Below, one piece after another: positions 11,657 through 23,424 of a DNA stretch of 64,000 nt. Position numbers and translations under genes: made by a program. The notes below the pieces were generated by a model. It was given only the letters and a program-made list of their open reading frames with translations. It made no database searches and was not told the origin of the DNA. Origin of the DNA: Selaginella tamariscina (Eukaryota; Streptophyta; Lycopodiopsida; Selaginellales; Selaginellaceae); NCBI GenBank assembly GCA_003024785.1, contig PUQB01000390.1:174802-238801 (forward strand), in the 5' to 3' direction. Every line of letters starts with the position of its first letter. The first letter of the stretch is position 1.

Positions 11657-12912
11657 TATATGAATAATTTTATAATATTAATATTTTATATTCAGTTAAT
11701 GGCAGTGCTACTTATTCGTCACACGCTTGTGCTGGGAAGCAGTGAAGAAGACGCCCTATATTTCTTCACGGTATCAAGCCTTCCAAAGACTTTACATTTA
11801 TTAATATTTATTACTAAATATTATTTATGTTTATTCTTTACATTTAACCTTTTGGCTTTAAATTTTTTTACTGCAGATTCTTTTGTTAAGAGCAGCAGCT
11901 TTTCTTCTCCCATGTTACATCATGGCACGGGCGATGAACGTTTTACAACGACGTCGTCAAAGACAGGTTAGGTGTATTTAATTTTACACACATCCATACA
12001 CACACACACACACATGTGGTGTGTGTGTATGTATGGTATATATAGTAATTTAATGATAGTATAAATGAAATGTACATATTATGATTTAATTTAATGAAGG
12101 TACATTATACGAATGCTATAAACATATATAACAACGTACATATTTTAGGATGTATGCGCATGTATATATAATACATGTGTGTAAATTATATAATATAACT
12201 TATTTAATATATGCTATGAACATTTTAGAACATCATTGGGTTGTTTGTATTGAATTCTACACACATATATTGTATTGTATGTATTAAAATAGTTAAAACT
12301 GTATGTATGAATATGCGATTGATATAATTGATGTACATTATTGATATATGTATATGTATGTATTGTGTATGCAGTATGTATGATGTATACAATAGTTAAT
12401 ATATATATAGTAATTTATGTTGATTATTTCTATTACATGATCTACTTATATACAAACATTGTGTTTATGCATATATAATGTAATCGTACATATGCATGTA
12501 TAACAGTTTAATGTATATTGTGTGTAAATTGTTTAATATATTGAATTAAATTAATACTGACTTTGGTTGTATTTAAATTTAGATATATGAGTATGTATAA
12601 ACGTCTTTACGATGGATATACAACATGTATGATTTATAATATGTACTATGCATTGTATGTAAGTCGTTTAACGATGAACTATGTAATATATTAAATTACT
12701 AGTTTAAGATAATAGTAGTTATTTAAACTAGTTAAATATATAATTTAAAACTAGTAAAACTATTATAAAACTAGTTAAATATATAATTTAGTAATTTTAT
12801 TAGTTAATTATATTAGACATGATAGTTTAATATTTTAAACTTCTGAAGTTTACAGATCCTTAACGATCCGTCGCAACAACGCATCCCTTTCTTAAATGTT
12901 TTAAGGGCGTGA
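10256..12912 (+). CDS. RINGv (RING-CH) membrane E3 ubiquitin ligase, DUF3675 family
   Basis: Probable membrane-bound ubiquitin ligase. Exons: 10256-10416, 10597-10668, 10751-10821, 11241-11383, 11696-11770, 11877-11966, and perhaps a last exon 12856-12912 ending in TGA; without it, translation would stop near 11981. The N-terminus [12 protein letters not shown] is typical of the plant family. The zinc-binding RINGv is ECRICQEED...CSCCGSLK / [11 protein letters not shown] / TICEIC, i.e. C4HC3 spread over exons 1 and 2. QPFKGYTAP follows. Two hydrophobic segments ([18 protein letters not shown] and [19 protein letters not shown]) precede a basic tail QRRRQRQ. Two single-base frame breaks lie between 10258 and 10330 and near 11262. 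All splice sites are GT-AG. The function as an E3 ligase comes from the family. Confidence 0.85.
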
Positions 12913-13432
12913 AGAAGAATATTCTTATATAAAATTCATTAACAAGTGACATTAAAAGATGGTTTAACATTCTGTTAATTGGAAATTAGCATTATATGTT
13001 ATTTAGAATATATTAAATTTTAATGTTCGTTAAATGTAAATTTATTTGTTTATATTTTTTAAGTTATGAAAATTTAACATTTTATATATAATCTGTTATG
13101 TGGTTAAAAGTAGCTGAAATAATGGAAACTAAGTATATCACTCTTTGTTATATAATATATAATAAATTTGGAAAACGTAATATGCATTTATTTGTAAATT
13201 TTAGATTGACAAGTGATAAACATTAGTTAGATGAAAATTTTAATAAGAAATATTATTTTAATGTTTATTTACTTTCTATACTTTTTTGAAATTACACCTT
13301 AAGATATCTTTACAAACATATACATTTAAACCTATAACTAATTAAGTTTGTATGTTATTTAGGAATAATTTTGTTCAATATGACATTATAATGAATTTAT
13401 GATTATTTTGGTTTTTTTTATATATCTAATGT
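12913..13432. other. AT-rich spacer between the RINGv gene and A2
   Basis: No gene or repeat recognised. It ends with aatgt, the left target duplication of A2. Confidence 0.5.
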
Positions 13433-13593
13433 TGTGAGAGCTTGGAATATAGAAATGTGTATATTCATTAGTTCAAAAATTCTAACTTATATACAAGAGC
13501 GAGTGATCTAGATTGAATTCAATCTAACGATTATTAAAATTTATTATGCTAATAATAGTATGTGCACATGTAGCTATACATGTGAATCTTACA
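13433..13593 (-). repeat. A2 3' LTR
   Basis: 161 bp, pairs with 17219-17379. A purine-rich tract (cttgaaagagtg and neighbours, read on the opposite strand as part of the polypurine region) is degraded at its inner edge. Confidence 0.88.
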
Positions 13594-13639
13594 TCATCCC
13601 TTGTCTTGAAAGAGTGTAAGTTAATTAGGGTTCTCTTAT

Positions 13640-15440
13640 AGATGGGCCTGGATCTGGAGGAACATCAGGAGGAGGCATTGGTGGATCTGTAGACGGCACA
13701 ACTTGTTTGTTGCATAAAATGTTTCAACCGTTGCACATGTACAATCTCTGGAGGATCGGGTTGAATGTCGTGCCGAACCTCATAAACCTGTGGCTTTACT
13801 TGCCGTAGCACTCGATACGGTCCTTTCACTAAGGAAGGAGACTCTTAACTAAACCATGTACCGTAAGCTTGAGAAAACGAACCAACACCAGTTCATCAAC
13901 CTTGTATTCCGTAGGAGAACAATGATGCGAGTTGTAGTGTTGTTGTTGTCCTACTTGTACGCGGCCCAAGTGTTCTGCTGACTCCACATGAACCAATGGA
14001 AGAATGCTCGTCAGATACCGATCCCACAACCTAGCATCAGTAGCTTGTAATAACTGAGAAGGCAAACCCAACTCGTTAGCAACACCATGTCATGACATAC
14101 AAGAGCTTATATGGGAAGTACCAATGGAACTTTGAACTCCAGTGACATAAGCATATCGGAGAGACGGCAGATAACCATCCCAATCCGAATGTTGAAAGTT
14201 CACATACGATCATCCCCTTGAAGGTTTTGTCGAGCTTCCACTAAACCATCTGTCTGAGGATGATAAGCACTTGTGAAAGTGTGGCGTATCCCTAGTCGAG
14301 ATGTCAAAACATGAAATGCCTCAGCCATAAATGGGACCATTATCCGAGAGAATTCGCTCCGGACAAGAATGCTGAAACACGACCCGATTAAGGAGAAACT
14401 GACCAACAGCAGAAGCAGTCGCACTAGCAAGAGCACCAACTTCTACCCAACGAGTTAGGTAATCAGAAGCAATAATAACGTACTCGTTACCAGCAGTTGA
14501 CCGCGGAAAAGGTCCCATCAAATCAAATGCCACCAACTCAAACGGACGAGAAACTGCAATTGACTCCAACCGTCCTTCCGAAGCACATGGGGGAGTATTG
14601 CGAGCTTGGCACCACACACAGACTACGCACATACCGAATCACATCTCCTCGCAACTCCGGCCAATAGAAAGATCTGCGCAGCTTCTCCATCACCCGACGA
14701 TGTCCCATGTGCCCGCCAAGAATAGGAGAGTCATGGTAAGCATGGAGGAAGCGTGGAATGAAGATTGAAGGCACCACCAACCGCAAAGGATCATCTGGAT
14801 CAGTCCCCACAAAATAAAGAAGGTCATCCTGAAGGCGATACGAATGTAAATGCCTGAAAGGCAAGTCATCAGCAAGTGATGCAGGATTCTCAAACCCATC
14901 ACGAAGCCTTCGAATCCACGGCTCAACCTTTTGAGCTTCCCGAACCTCATCCAAAGACGGCAAATCTAACTCTGCATTCTGCGGACACTGAACGTCAAGC
15001 ACAGCAACTGCTGATGGTACGGAATCTTTCCAAAAAAGTCCACTGAAGCTGGAACAACTGGTTCCTCTGGGGCAACAGAAGAGAGAGAAGGTGGAAGAGG
15101 AGCCCGAGAAAGAGCATCAGCATCAGCCATGGAACTCCCTGGACGATGAACAACTTCAAAGTCGTAAATTTGAAGTTTCAAGGCCCACCGAGCAGTACGC
15201 CCAATCAAATTCTTCCGCTTCAACAACGAAGTGACTGCTGCATGATCGCCTTCCAACAACGTCCGCGAACCATGCAAGTAGGCATGGAGCTTCTCAAAAC
15301 CCCAAACTGCTGCTAGACACTCCTTTTCTTGTGGAGTAATTCACCTCTGCTGGCTGCAATGTACGGCTGATGTACGCAATGGGATGTCGTTGGCCAGGAA
15401 CACTCGTACTCTCCTGCATCAATACGCCCCCGAGGCCAAT
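13640..15440 (-). pseudogene. pol: A2 RNase H, integrase and Pro-rich tail
   Basis: RNase H connection: GSRTLLEGDHAAVTSLLKR, RWALKLQIYDFEVVHRPGSS. Integrase zinc domain: HAYHDSPILGGHMGHRRVME with VVCQARNTPP. Catalytic core: ELVAFDLMGPFPRSTAGNEY, SDYLTRWVEVGALASATAS, CPERILSDNGP and [15 protein letters not shown], giving D, D and E positions. Then LPMELGLPSQL-type core end and a tail with EVRHDIQPDPP. Frameshifts occur near 14330, 14550 and 15010. It would integrate the element cDNA; the breaks make it non-functional as read. Confidence 0.87.
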
Positions 15441-15449
15441 GTCAAAGCA

Positions 15450-17216
15450 TCTACACGCAAGATGAAAAGACGGTGTAATCCGGGTACGCCAAAACTGGAG
15501 GAGTCGTCAACAACTCTTTGAGATCTGCAAATGCCTGCTTGCAATCCTTAGACCAAACAAAAGAAGTCATTGACGATTTCAACAACGCGCGCAACGGTGC
15601 AGTACGATCTGAAAGATGATCCACAAAACGACCCAGATATTGTACCTTGCCAAGAAAGCGTTGCACATCATTCACACACTTTGGCGTAGGGAACTTCAAA
15701 ACTGCAACTAGTTTGTCAGGATCGACTTGCAAACCTTCACGTGAAATGCGATAACCCAGATAAGTGGTGTCCTTTGATCCAAACACACACTTAGATGGCT
15801 TCAACTTCAAACCAACTTCCCGCACCGATCCAAAACCTTACGTACATACATGCTCCTCCATGTTCCATCCGAATGGATCAAAACATCATCGATGAAATCG
15901 ACAGTCACCTCCGGCATTACAAAGAACCTCATCCATCATACGCTGGAAAGTTGCTGGAGCATTGCTCAAACCGAAAGGCATCACCAAGAACTCGTACATA
16001 CCAAATGGTGTCCAAAAAGCAGTCTTGGGAATGTCTATGTCAGCCATCGGAACTTCCCAATATTTAGATGCAAGATCTAACTTGGTGAACCAACGGCTCC
16101 GCCCCAGTCGATCCAAAAGGTCTGTAGTATGAGGAAGTGGGTACACATCTGAGACGGTTACCTCATTTAATGGGCAATAGTCAATGCAGAATCGAACGCT
16201 CCCATCAGCTTTGTCACAAGGTGAGGTTCGCATGCCTAAGGACTTTGAGATTTCCGGATAACACCTTTCTCCAACATCTCTTTGACATTCGCTCGTAAGA
16301 TCTTGAGCTCCTTTGGTGACTGACGCCGAATAGGTACCTTGATTGGCCTAACATCTCCAGTTGGACTAAGGTGGTGTGTTGCAATTTGGCCCCATATGAC
16401 AAGTCGAAGTTGAAAAGATCAGCATACTCTTCTTGAGTTGATCAACAACTACAGCACGACGATCATCTGATGGATCCAAGAAGGAAAGGAAGAGCATGAA
16501 GGGAAAATGGTTGGAAATAGGGGTGAGACAAAAGTGATGGAAGCAGAGGTGAAAGCAGATGGACGAAGTGGAATAAAAGTAAGAGGAATGGAAGAAAGAC
16601 GAGGGAGAGTCAAACAAGGGGGAGACTTTTCAAAGTCACACTTGGCATGATTGTGAGTCAACCAATCCATACCAAGAATAAGGTGAAAAGCTTGACTCGC
16701 ACCACCGCAAAGATTGAAGCTGAGCTCATGATCATCCACACGAACAACAATGTCACTTCATCCCGCGAACAAGCATGAGTGTATCCATTGCTGTAGAATG
16801 AAGACTGGTTCTACCGCATGACGCAAATGAAGGCTGCAACGTGTAATAGATTGAGAAATAGAGGACAAACTCGAACCTGTATCCACCAACACTGAAAGAA
16901 AACAGGACGTGGCGTGTGATTAAATCGAGCTTGAAAAAGTGAAAACCGGATGATTTGGTGCCGAGTGAACCCCTTGATGATATTCCCGAAAGAAAGACAA
17001 AGGGGTCACTAATTTATTCACACGAACCCTCCTCTACTCGTGCGATTCGTCGTTTCCCGGAAGATCCACCACATCACAACCTTCCATTGTAGCAGCATCA
17101 ATCGGACGTTGTTGATGCCATGGTCTCCATCTTGAAAATGGGGAACGCCAATCGGGAAATCGTTGACAGCGCCGATACGTGTGTCCAACCTCATCACCAC
17201 GCCCAACATCTTCACC
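15450..17216 (-). pseudogene. pol: A2 gag remnant, protease and reverse transcriptase
   Basis: From 17216: zinc-knuckle remnant (DEVGHTYRR), protease (VDTGSSLSS near 16890, LILGMDWLTHNHAKCDF near 16660), then RT: SVRFCIDYCPLNEVT, RSRWFTKLDLASKYW, MPFGLSNAPATFQRMMDEVL, the FIDDVLIHSDG active-site box near 15890, and GLKLKPSKCVFG. RT with its active-site carboxylates is clear. Several single-base breaks (near 16390, 16215 and 15840) split it into three frames. Confidence 0.87.
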
Positions 17217-17218
17217 AA

Positions 17219-17379
17219 TGTGAAAGCTCGGAATAAAGAAATGTGTATATCCATTAGTTCAGAAACCCTAACTTATATACAAGAGCGAGTGCTTCAGATT
17301 GAATCCAATCTGACAGCTATCAAAATCCACTACGCTAATAATAGTATGTGCACATGCAGCTATACACGTGGATCTTACA
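17219..17379 (-). repeat. A2 5' LTR
   Basis: Pairs with 13433-13593. On the minus strand it begins TGTAAGATCC. It lies only about 70 bp from the oppositely oriented A3 LTR. Confidence 0.88.
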
Positions 17380-17446
17380 ATGTGTATTTTATTCTTGTCA
17401 CTTGTCCATAATAAATAATAAATATACTTCCTTTTAAATTTGACTA

Positions 17447-18690
17447 GGTAAGGTCTAGGTGTACAACTACAATGCCATACTAATGTACTAGGATTTTAAT
17501 ACTCATTGGATGAGTATATAAATTAGGGTTTTAGGCTAATCATGTATATAAGCTAAGGTTTTAGGCATATAATATTCACATTTCTGTATTTTGAGCTTTC
17601 ACATTGGTGAAGATGAGAGCATCTCTAATTGTCCTTACAAAGCACTCGAATTTGTATCTTTTTTATATAAATCTTTTTTATATTTTTAGATTTAGTTTTT
17701 ACATTGTTTAAATCTGTTTCGTTCTTATAGATTTATACTCAGTTTTTTTCATCCATGGCTATGCAACATGCAAATCCTTTATCTATGAAGCAACTACTCA
17801 TGTAATTGCTAGATGCTATGCATGTGCAATTGAACAATCAAATTGACAGCATTCATAGTACATAGTGTTACTCTTACACTCCTGCTACGAATCTTTGAGT
17901 TTGACTGGATTTCTTTTGTGGAAGTCCTAAAGATGATGTGTTGGTTTGATCACTTTACAATGGTTGCCACATATCATTCATGGGATGATACTTAGCATTT
18001 ACACGAGTTTCCTACTTGTCCAATGGTCTGAATGTAGCAACTCATGGGGATTGAAGTACTCTTTATTAATAATCTTCAAATGCATTTGGGCATGTTGACA
18101 ATTGTGACAATGCTTTTCAACAGTTGCATCATATTCTTCATGAGCCGTATGAGTCGGAAATGCAATTTAGTATTTGATTTCAGAGTCTTTTGCTTCGTGT
18201 AGAGTTTAACATGTCGGTTAAGTATGTTGTGGCTAGCAATTCGTTAAGCCCTTGAGAGGTTTGTGCATGCATTAGTTCTTGTGACCCTTGACGATACTCT
18301 GCGACTGCACAACGATATGAAACATCGCCTTTCCCATTTGTAGCTTTGTATGCTCTATTTCCACTTCATGTTGAGATGGTCTTGCTTCAATGAAGGTTGA
18401 TGTGTTATTGCTTGTGTACTAAGATAAAGTTGGGGTCGTGGACCGATCTTTTTATTGACCAAAGTTGCAAGGAGATGTGATTTGGTATGTGCACAATTTT
18501 GTGTGGTGCCAAGCTCACAATACTCCCCTTGCACTTCGAAAGGATAGTTAGAGTCAGTTACAGTTTCTTGTTCGTTTAAGTTAATGGTATTTGATTTGAT
18601 GAGGCCTTTTCCACAATTGACTGTTGGTAATGAATACGTTATTATCGCTTTTACTTACTTGACTCATTAGGTGGAGTTCTTGCCTGTGTC
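17447..18690 (+). mobile_element. A3: degraded family-A element, plus strand, internally deleted
   Basis: A diverged 5' LTR (about 17447-17604, ending gagctttcaca) is followed by the family-A leader (ttggtgaagatgag) and gag sequence (about 17756-18415) parallel to A1 gag. At about 18420 it jumps into integrase sequence (ggagatgtgatttggtatgtg..., gtggtgccaagctcacaata) and stops near 18690. Protease, RT and RNase H are missing and no 3' LTR is seen. Many stops. It is an old deletion derivative. Confidence 0.8.
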
Positions 18691-18754
18691 ACCAGAAAAT
18701 TCAAAAATAACAAAGTAAAAAACTATGTATAATTTTGTAAATACCATAATACAA

Positions 18755-19294
18755 ATTTTTTGATATATATATTGCATGTCCAAGTACAAACTATTTTCGA
18801 CAATGGAGCAAGATATAAGACGCAAACTTGACTCTAAAGACCCCAACCCACTACCCGCCTTCCGACTTATATAGTGGGTTACTTACTGCTATACCCTAGG
18901 TACAAGTGGGCCTTCCCATTGGTCTGCCACCTGGTGATAGAGTCCTAGACGCAGACTTGACTCCAAAGATCCCAACTCACTACCCACCTTCCGACTTATA
19001 TAATGGGTTACTTACCGCTATACCCTAGATACAGGTGGCGCCTTCCCATTGGTCTGCCGCCTGGTAACAGAGTCCTACCTACCACATTTATGCACCTTCC
19101 ACGCGTGCTATCCTTTGTACCCTGAGTAGTTGGTTCGAACGATTGAATCTCTATCTAGTTACGCCACTACCTGACATTGTCGCCATCAATTCGTACCTGC
19201 AGTACCTCCCTTATCCGGTGCTTTGTCCTGTCGCTTGTCCGTACTAGTGGACGTCCCCACCAGCTGGCCGTGTGACAGTGTCGGACCACCATCA
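18755..19294 (-). repeat. Partial LTR of family B with an internal tandem duplication
   Basis: Matches the inner two thirds of the B1 LTRs (compare 24450-24857 and 33920-34308), including gacttatatagtgggtta, and ends gtcggaccaccatca. The outer 250 bp or so are absent. A unit of about 130 bp is repeated in tandem (18818-18946 and 18947-19076). No internal element sequence is attached. Confidence 0.85.
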
Positions 19295-19484
19295 ACCACC
19301 TATATGATGTGATTTAAACTATTGGTAACGATGGTCATTGCACAATAATATTATGTAACTCCTCAAAAGGGCCGTTTTTCTATGAAAGTAAATCCAGAGT
19401 GCTGACTATGGACTTCCAGGACATGCTAACCAGTCCCATTGCAGCTGAGCCCGTGGTCTGTTACCGATTAGAACTGTAGAAATT
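19295..19484. other. Short spacer before the unidentified minus-strand gene
   Basis: Probably 3' flank or UTR of the minus-strand exons at 19485-20240. No motif recognised. Confidence 0.3.
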
Positions 19485-20240
19485 CTAGCTATCTCGAATC
19501 TCTCGGATGGCCTTTGGAGTATATCGGAACCCAACTTCATGGACAAGTGTATAGTCTGCCTTCACAAGTTCCTTCTCAGATAGTCGAGCATCCTGTGTTC
19601 ACACAACACACACACACACACACCATATAAGAGTAAGTATGATTATACGCCAGTTACCTGAGATATGCAGGCGGCTTTAACAAATGAAAAATAGTTCTGT
19701 AGTAGCACTCCAGGGCATGGATGAGGGCTTGACAGTGAGAAGTGGCAGAAACTAGCTCAAAAGTTGCCAAGTTTGCCTGAAAAAGAACGAGAGTTATTGT
19801 CAACGCCATGTATGCAGGCAAGAGACACACTGTATATGACGCATGATGAAACAGGAAACCCATATCTTGGACATGCACAGGCCAAATTGAATTTTGCAAA
19901 AGTAAATACATTGTTTTACCGCATTCGGCTTCTGAAGGGGGAATCTGTGAACTTCTGGCCGTAGCTTTCAAAAGCCTAAGCAGCGCAATGCGCTCTGTAC
20001 ATAAACAGAAACCAAAAATCATGACGGAACTCAGAGAAATAGAGTCCATACCAACCAAGGTCACGAATCAGCCTTTGAAACTGCAGAAGCACAAATTCAA
20101 CAGAAAGACACAACACAATCAAAGAAGAGATCATACCTGCGCCAACCCTAAGTGGCAAACACAAAATCGCGACAGAAATACGGCCACATCAGGCGCCAGA
20201 AGCCTAACACTCACTCTCGCCTTTGGGAAAATTACTCTCT
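19485..20240 (-). CDS. Unidentified gene, 3' exons and possible 5' UTR (minus strand)
   Basis: Family not recognised. Exon-like blocks with GT-AG borders: 19776-19668, open and reading ANLATFELVSATSHCQ ... LHALECYY-like ... HLLKPPAYLR, and a last block from 19592 read either as DARLSEKELVKADYT...RDS ending at 19485, or, in strict phase with the previous exon, as a short tail ending earlier. The two readings differ by one base, so either the last exon is short or an indel is present. A further block near 19990-19910 reads RIALLRLLKATARSSQ. A GC-richer stretch at 20130-20240 may be 5' UTR. It may belong with 20500-23830 as one gene. Confidence 0.4.
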
Positions 20241-20499
20241 AGTTCGATATAATTCCCAAATTGTCCAAGTAATTTTATCATTAATTAGTCCAACATGATA
20301 TATAAAACATTAAAAAGATCTAAACCGTTAAAATGGTATCAGATCGGTATATTCATAATATATATTAACATTACAAGTGTGGTGATCATAAACATATATA
20401 TCTGCTTCAGTCACACACACATATCTAAGTTTTCCAAAAATTTTTTATTAATAACAAAAGCATCTTGTCTATAGTCTACATGGCAACCCAACTCACTTT

Positions 20500-23391
20500 T
20501 CCACTGTCGTAGAGCGCTTTTAGGTGCCGTAGTTCCTGTGCATAATAATTAATTACTGTACCCAAGAAAGAATCTTTCCTAGTTAACATCCTAAACATGG
20601 AGAGACCAAACACAAACCAGTTATGCTTCAGTATAACTTTCCAGTAATGATGTTGCAGCTCTCTCGAGTTGCACCAGCTTATATATTAACTTGCTAGTCC
20701 GAGTCCTCATTGCGCTGAATGGTGACTTGAAACCTGCCGAATTAGTGAGCAAGCCTGTTCTCTTAGATACTTCAGCAAAAACGCAGGTCCTGCCAAAAAG
20801 TATTAAAATTAAAGTTATATTTATACATACTTCTAACTTTACGTCGTCTCAAATATATACTTACATATTCATATATATGTACAAATATATATGTGTTATC
20901 GTCTGTGTAACTTTAATAAATTATTTAAATAATATGTTCAATAAATTAATAAGAAAAGATAATATTAAAATCATACCCTGCACTTGTTTCCATTAACCAG
21001 TCCACTTGCACTTCTTTCGGAATCTCCCTTTCAGTGCCATCATATCGCTTACAATAGAAGCTAATGCCTCAAGCTCAGGTCTGGAACGTGTGTAGCTCAG
21101 CATAGCTGGACCAGGCAGGGTGCCCTTTGAGTTTGCATCCTGCAAAACTCACGTGTTAATATTTATAAACATATAAGCCACTATATGCACTGTACCTGAA
21201 TATTTGAAGCGTACCAAAGATGCTAACAAAGCTCCTCCAATCACCTCCGATATGTTTGAAACATCCTTATGTAATTTATCAAACCGCTCATCAAAGTGCT
21301 TTAAATGTCCTATTATCTCCTTTATCTGAATGTTAAGGTGCTTAAAACACCGTTCCATAGTTGTCCCAAGACTTTCTTTCCTTCTCATTTTCTTTCCTTT
21401 ACAATCATACCACTGACCACGAGCCACATCTGATTTTATCTGAGGAAATAAGCTTGCACTGAAACTCAGTCTCTGAGTGTCTCCACCTCCTGCATGGCGA
21501 TTACCACCGTCCAGAGCTGCTGCGGAGAACTGTCTTCTTCTACTGCATTCTCCCCCTTGATTTCTCCTCCCGGACAGTCGACTGAAAGACCGTCCGTAGC
21601 TGTTGAAGGATTGTCTTCTTCTACTGCATTCTCCCCCTTGATTTCTTCTCCTGGACAGTCCTCCTCTTGGTCCCCTAATGAAACACAAGACAATAAACAA
21701 AAGCCAACAAAATAAAACTAAATGCCTTTGTCCATCTTTCCTGAGCTACTTGCATCTCGGAATCGGCGCTCCAAGAGGTGCACGAGTAATTCCTTATCTT
21801 GCCACATATCTGCAAAACCAGAGCTTCTTACATGCAACAAGAGATAATGCTCATTTACCTTCAACTTTACTGTCTTTGCTTGCCAGAGGAAAGTAAGCAC
21901 AAAATCGCTTGGATAACCATCGAACCAGATAACGGTAGCCAGACACTCTCGTCACATAAATGAGATTCCCTGCCTCCTTTGCTTTTGTCCAGACATCAAT
22001 AGAGGCATCTTCATAGAACCTTCTCCTTCAATCCTAACATTCACCTTCGGTACAGATGCATTAATTGAAGGATCATCTTTTGGGCTCGTTCAAACGCTGC
22101 TTCGTTGATACAAGCCATCATTTCATGCCTCTCAACAGAGAACTATCCAATGGAAAAATTAACCACATAACAGTATCAAGCTCATGATTAAAATACTCAG
22201 AATGGACCTATATGTTTCTTATAGAGAAACATATATATTTAAGTAGTAGATATGGAAGTTATACATAATACATGTGATGCAAAATAGACAATGTAAGCCA
22301 GACAATGTACACAACGCTTATTTGCATGGTGTGTGTGGGTTATACTCGAATAGACAAGTGAACAATCTACTAAAGTCAGTACTAAACAATCTATGCTTAC
22401 CTTTCAAGCCGATAAATCCACTGTGGTTTTCTAGAGAATGAACTTCTTTAATTGCCTTTAACCACGGCACCACGCAGTATGAATTAAGAATCAGATGATG
22501 TTATTGTATAAGACAACGACTTACGTTGCCATCGGTGCAGATCACTTCCGTTTTTGTTCGGCAATATCCAGTAATTCTTGGATCGTAGCCGTGTACTTTG
22601 GAAACCCATCCTCGTCCCAATCCCTATACACGACCTTTCGCTTTGGCTTCTCCTCCTTTTTCTTCGGTTTGTTTTTCTTTCCACTCCTATAAACCCTAAA
22701 CCAGGGTATTCCCGGTTCGAATCCCGTGGGTTATTTTTTGCCAGATTCCAAGAAATATTCCTTGTGTAGTTATATATATTATAATTGTGTGTGTGTGTGA
22801 GTGAGTGAGAGAGAGTGTGTGTAAAGCTTGTGTTGAACTGCAGCATCTGGACTTTGGGATGATGGTTTTTTAGGATCAAACTTAGAAGTAAGTTTCACTA
22901 GAAAATTCCTAACTTTTATAAATAATTTTTCTTACCTGTTGTTGTGCTCCAAAAAGATGATGAATGTGTCTGGACGTGTGTGTACGTAGGTAATGGTGTC
23001 ATAAAAAGTGCGTGTGCGTGTGTGTGATAGGCCAGTATACACACACACATGATGTAAACCTACACGCGCACATGCATATAACAAGAATAAACAGAAATGT
23101 CGAGAGTAAACACCATAGGAGGGTGAGTGGTTAGTTTCATATGATGAACATGTAAATGAGCTTGTGTAATATGATACACATCTCTCTCTCTCTCTCTCTC
23201 ACTCACTCACACACACACACACACATTTTGATATGATATAAATACATGTGGAATATGTATCGAGATAGGTCAATGCTCAATGCCTAGCGAGAAAAAATAT
23301 ATTAGAAATAAAACAATGCACATTAAAAGGGTGCTAACTATATATATAGTGATACATCCCCACAACCCCCACTAAATGCTGCATATGCGGG

Positions 23392-23424
<33 letters not shown>

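Larger units (their letters stand above)
13433..17379 (-). mobile_element. Ty3/gypsy retrotransposon A2 (family A), gag deleted
   Basis: LTRs at 13433-13593 and 17219-17379. Flanks share aatgt on the left (13428-13432) and atgt/aatgt on the right (17379-17383), one A being ambiguous, which indicates a target-site duplication. The minus-strand order is 5' LTR, a remnant of gag (knuckle only), protease, RT, RNase H, integrase, Pro-rich tail and 3' LTR. The leader joins the knuckle region at about 17207, so most of gag is missing compared with A1. Reading frames are less damaged than in A1. Confidence 0.92.

Noticed and set aside
22683-22740. tRNA-like B box (ggttcgaatcc) followed by a T-run
   Set aside because: No matching A box, anticodon arm or acceptor partner is found within 100 bp on either side. 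The T-arm stem pairs poorly. At most a tRNA-derived (SINE) trace or chance.
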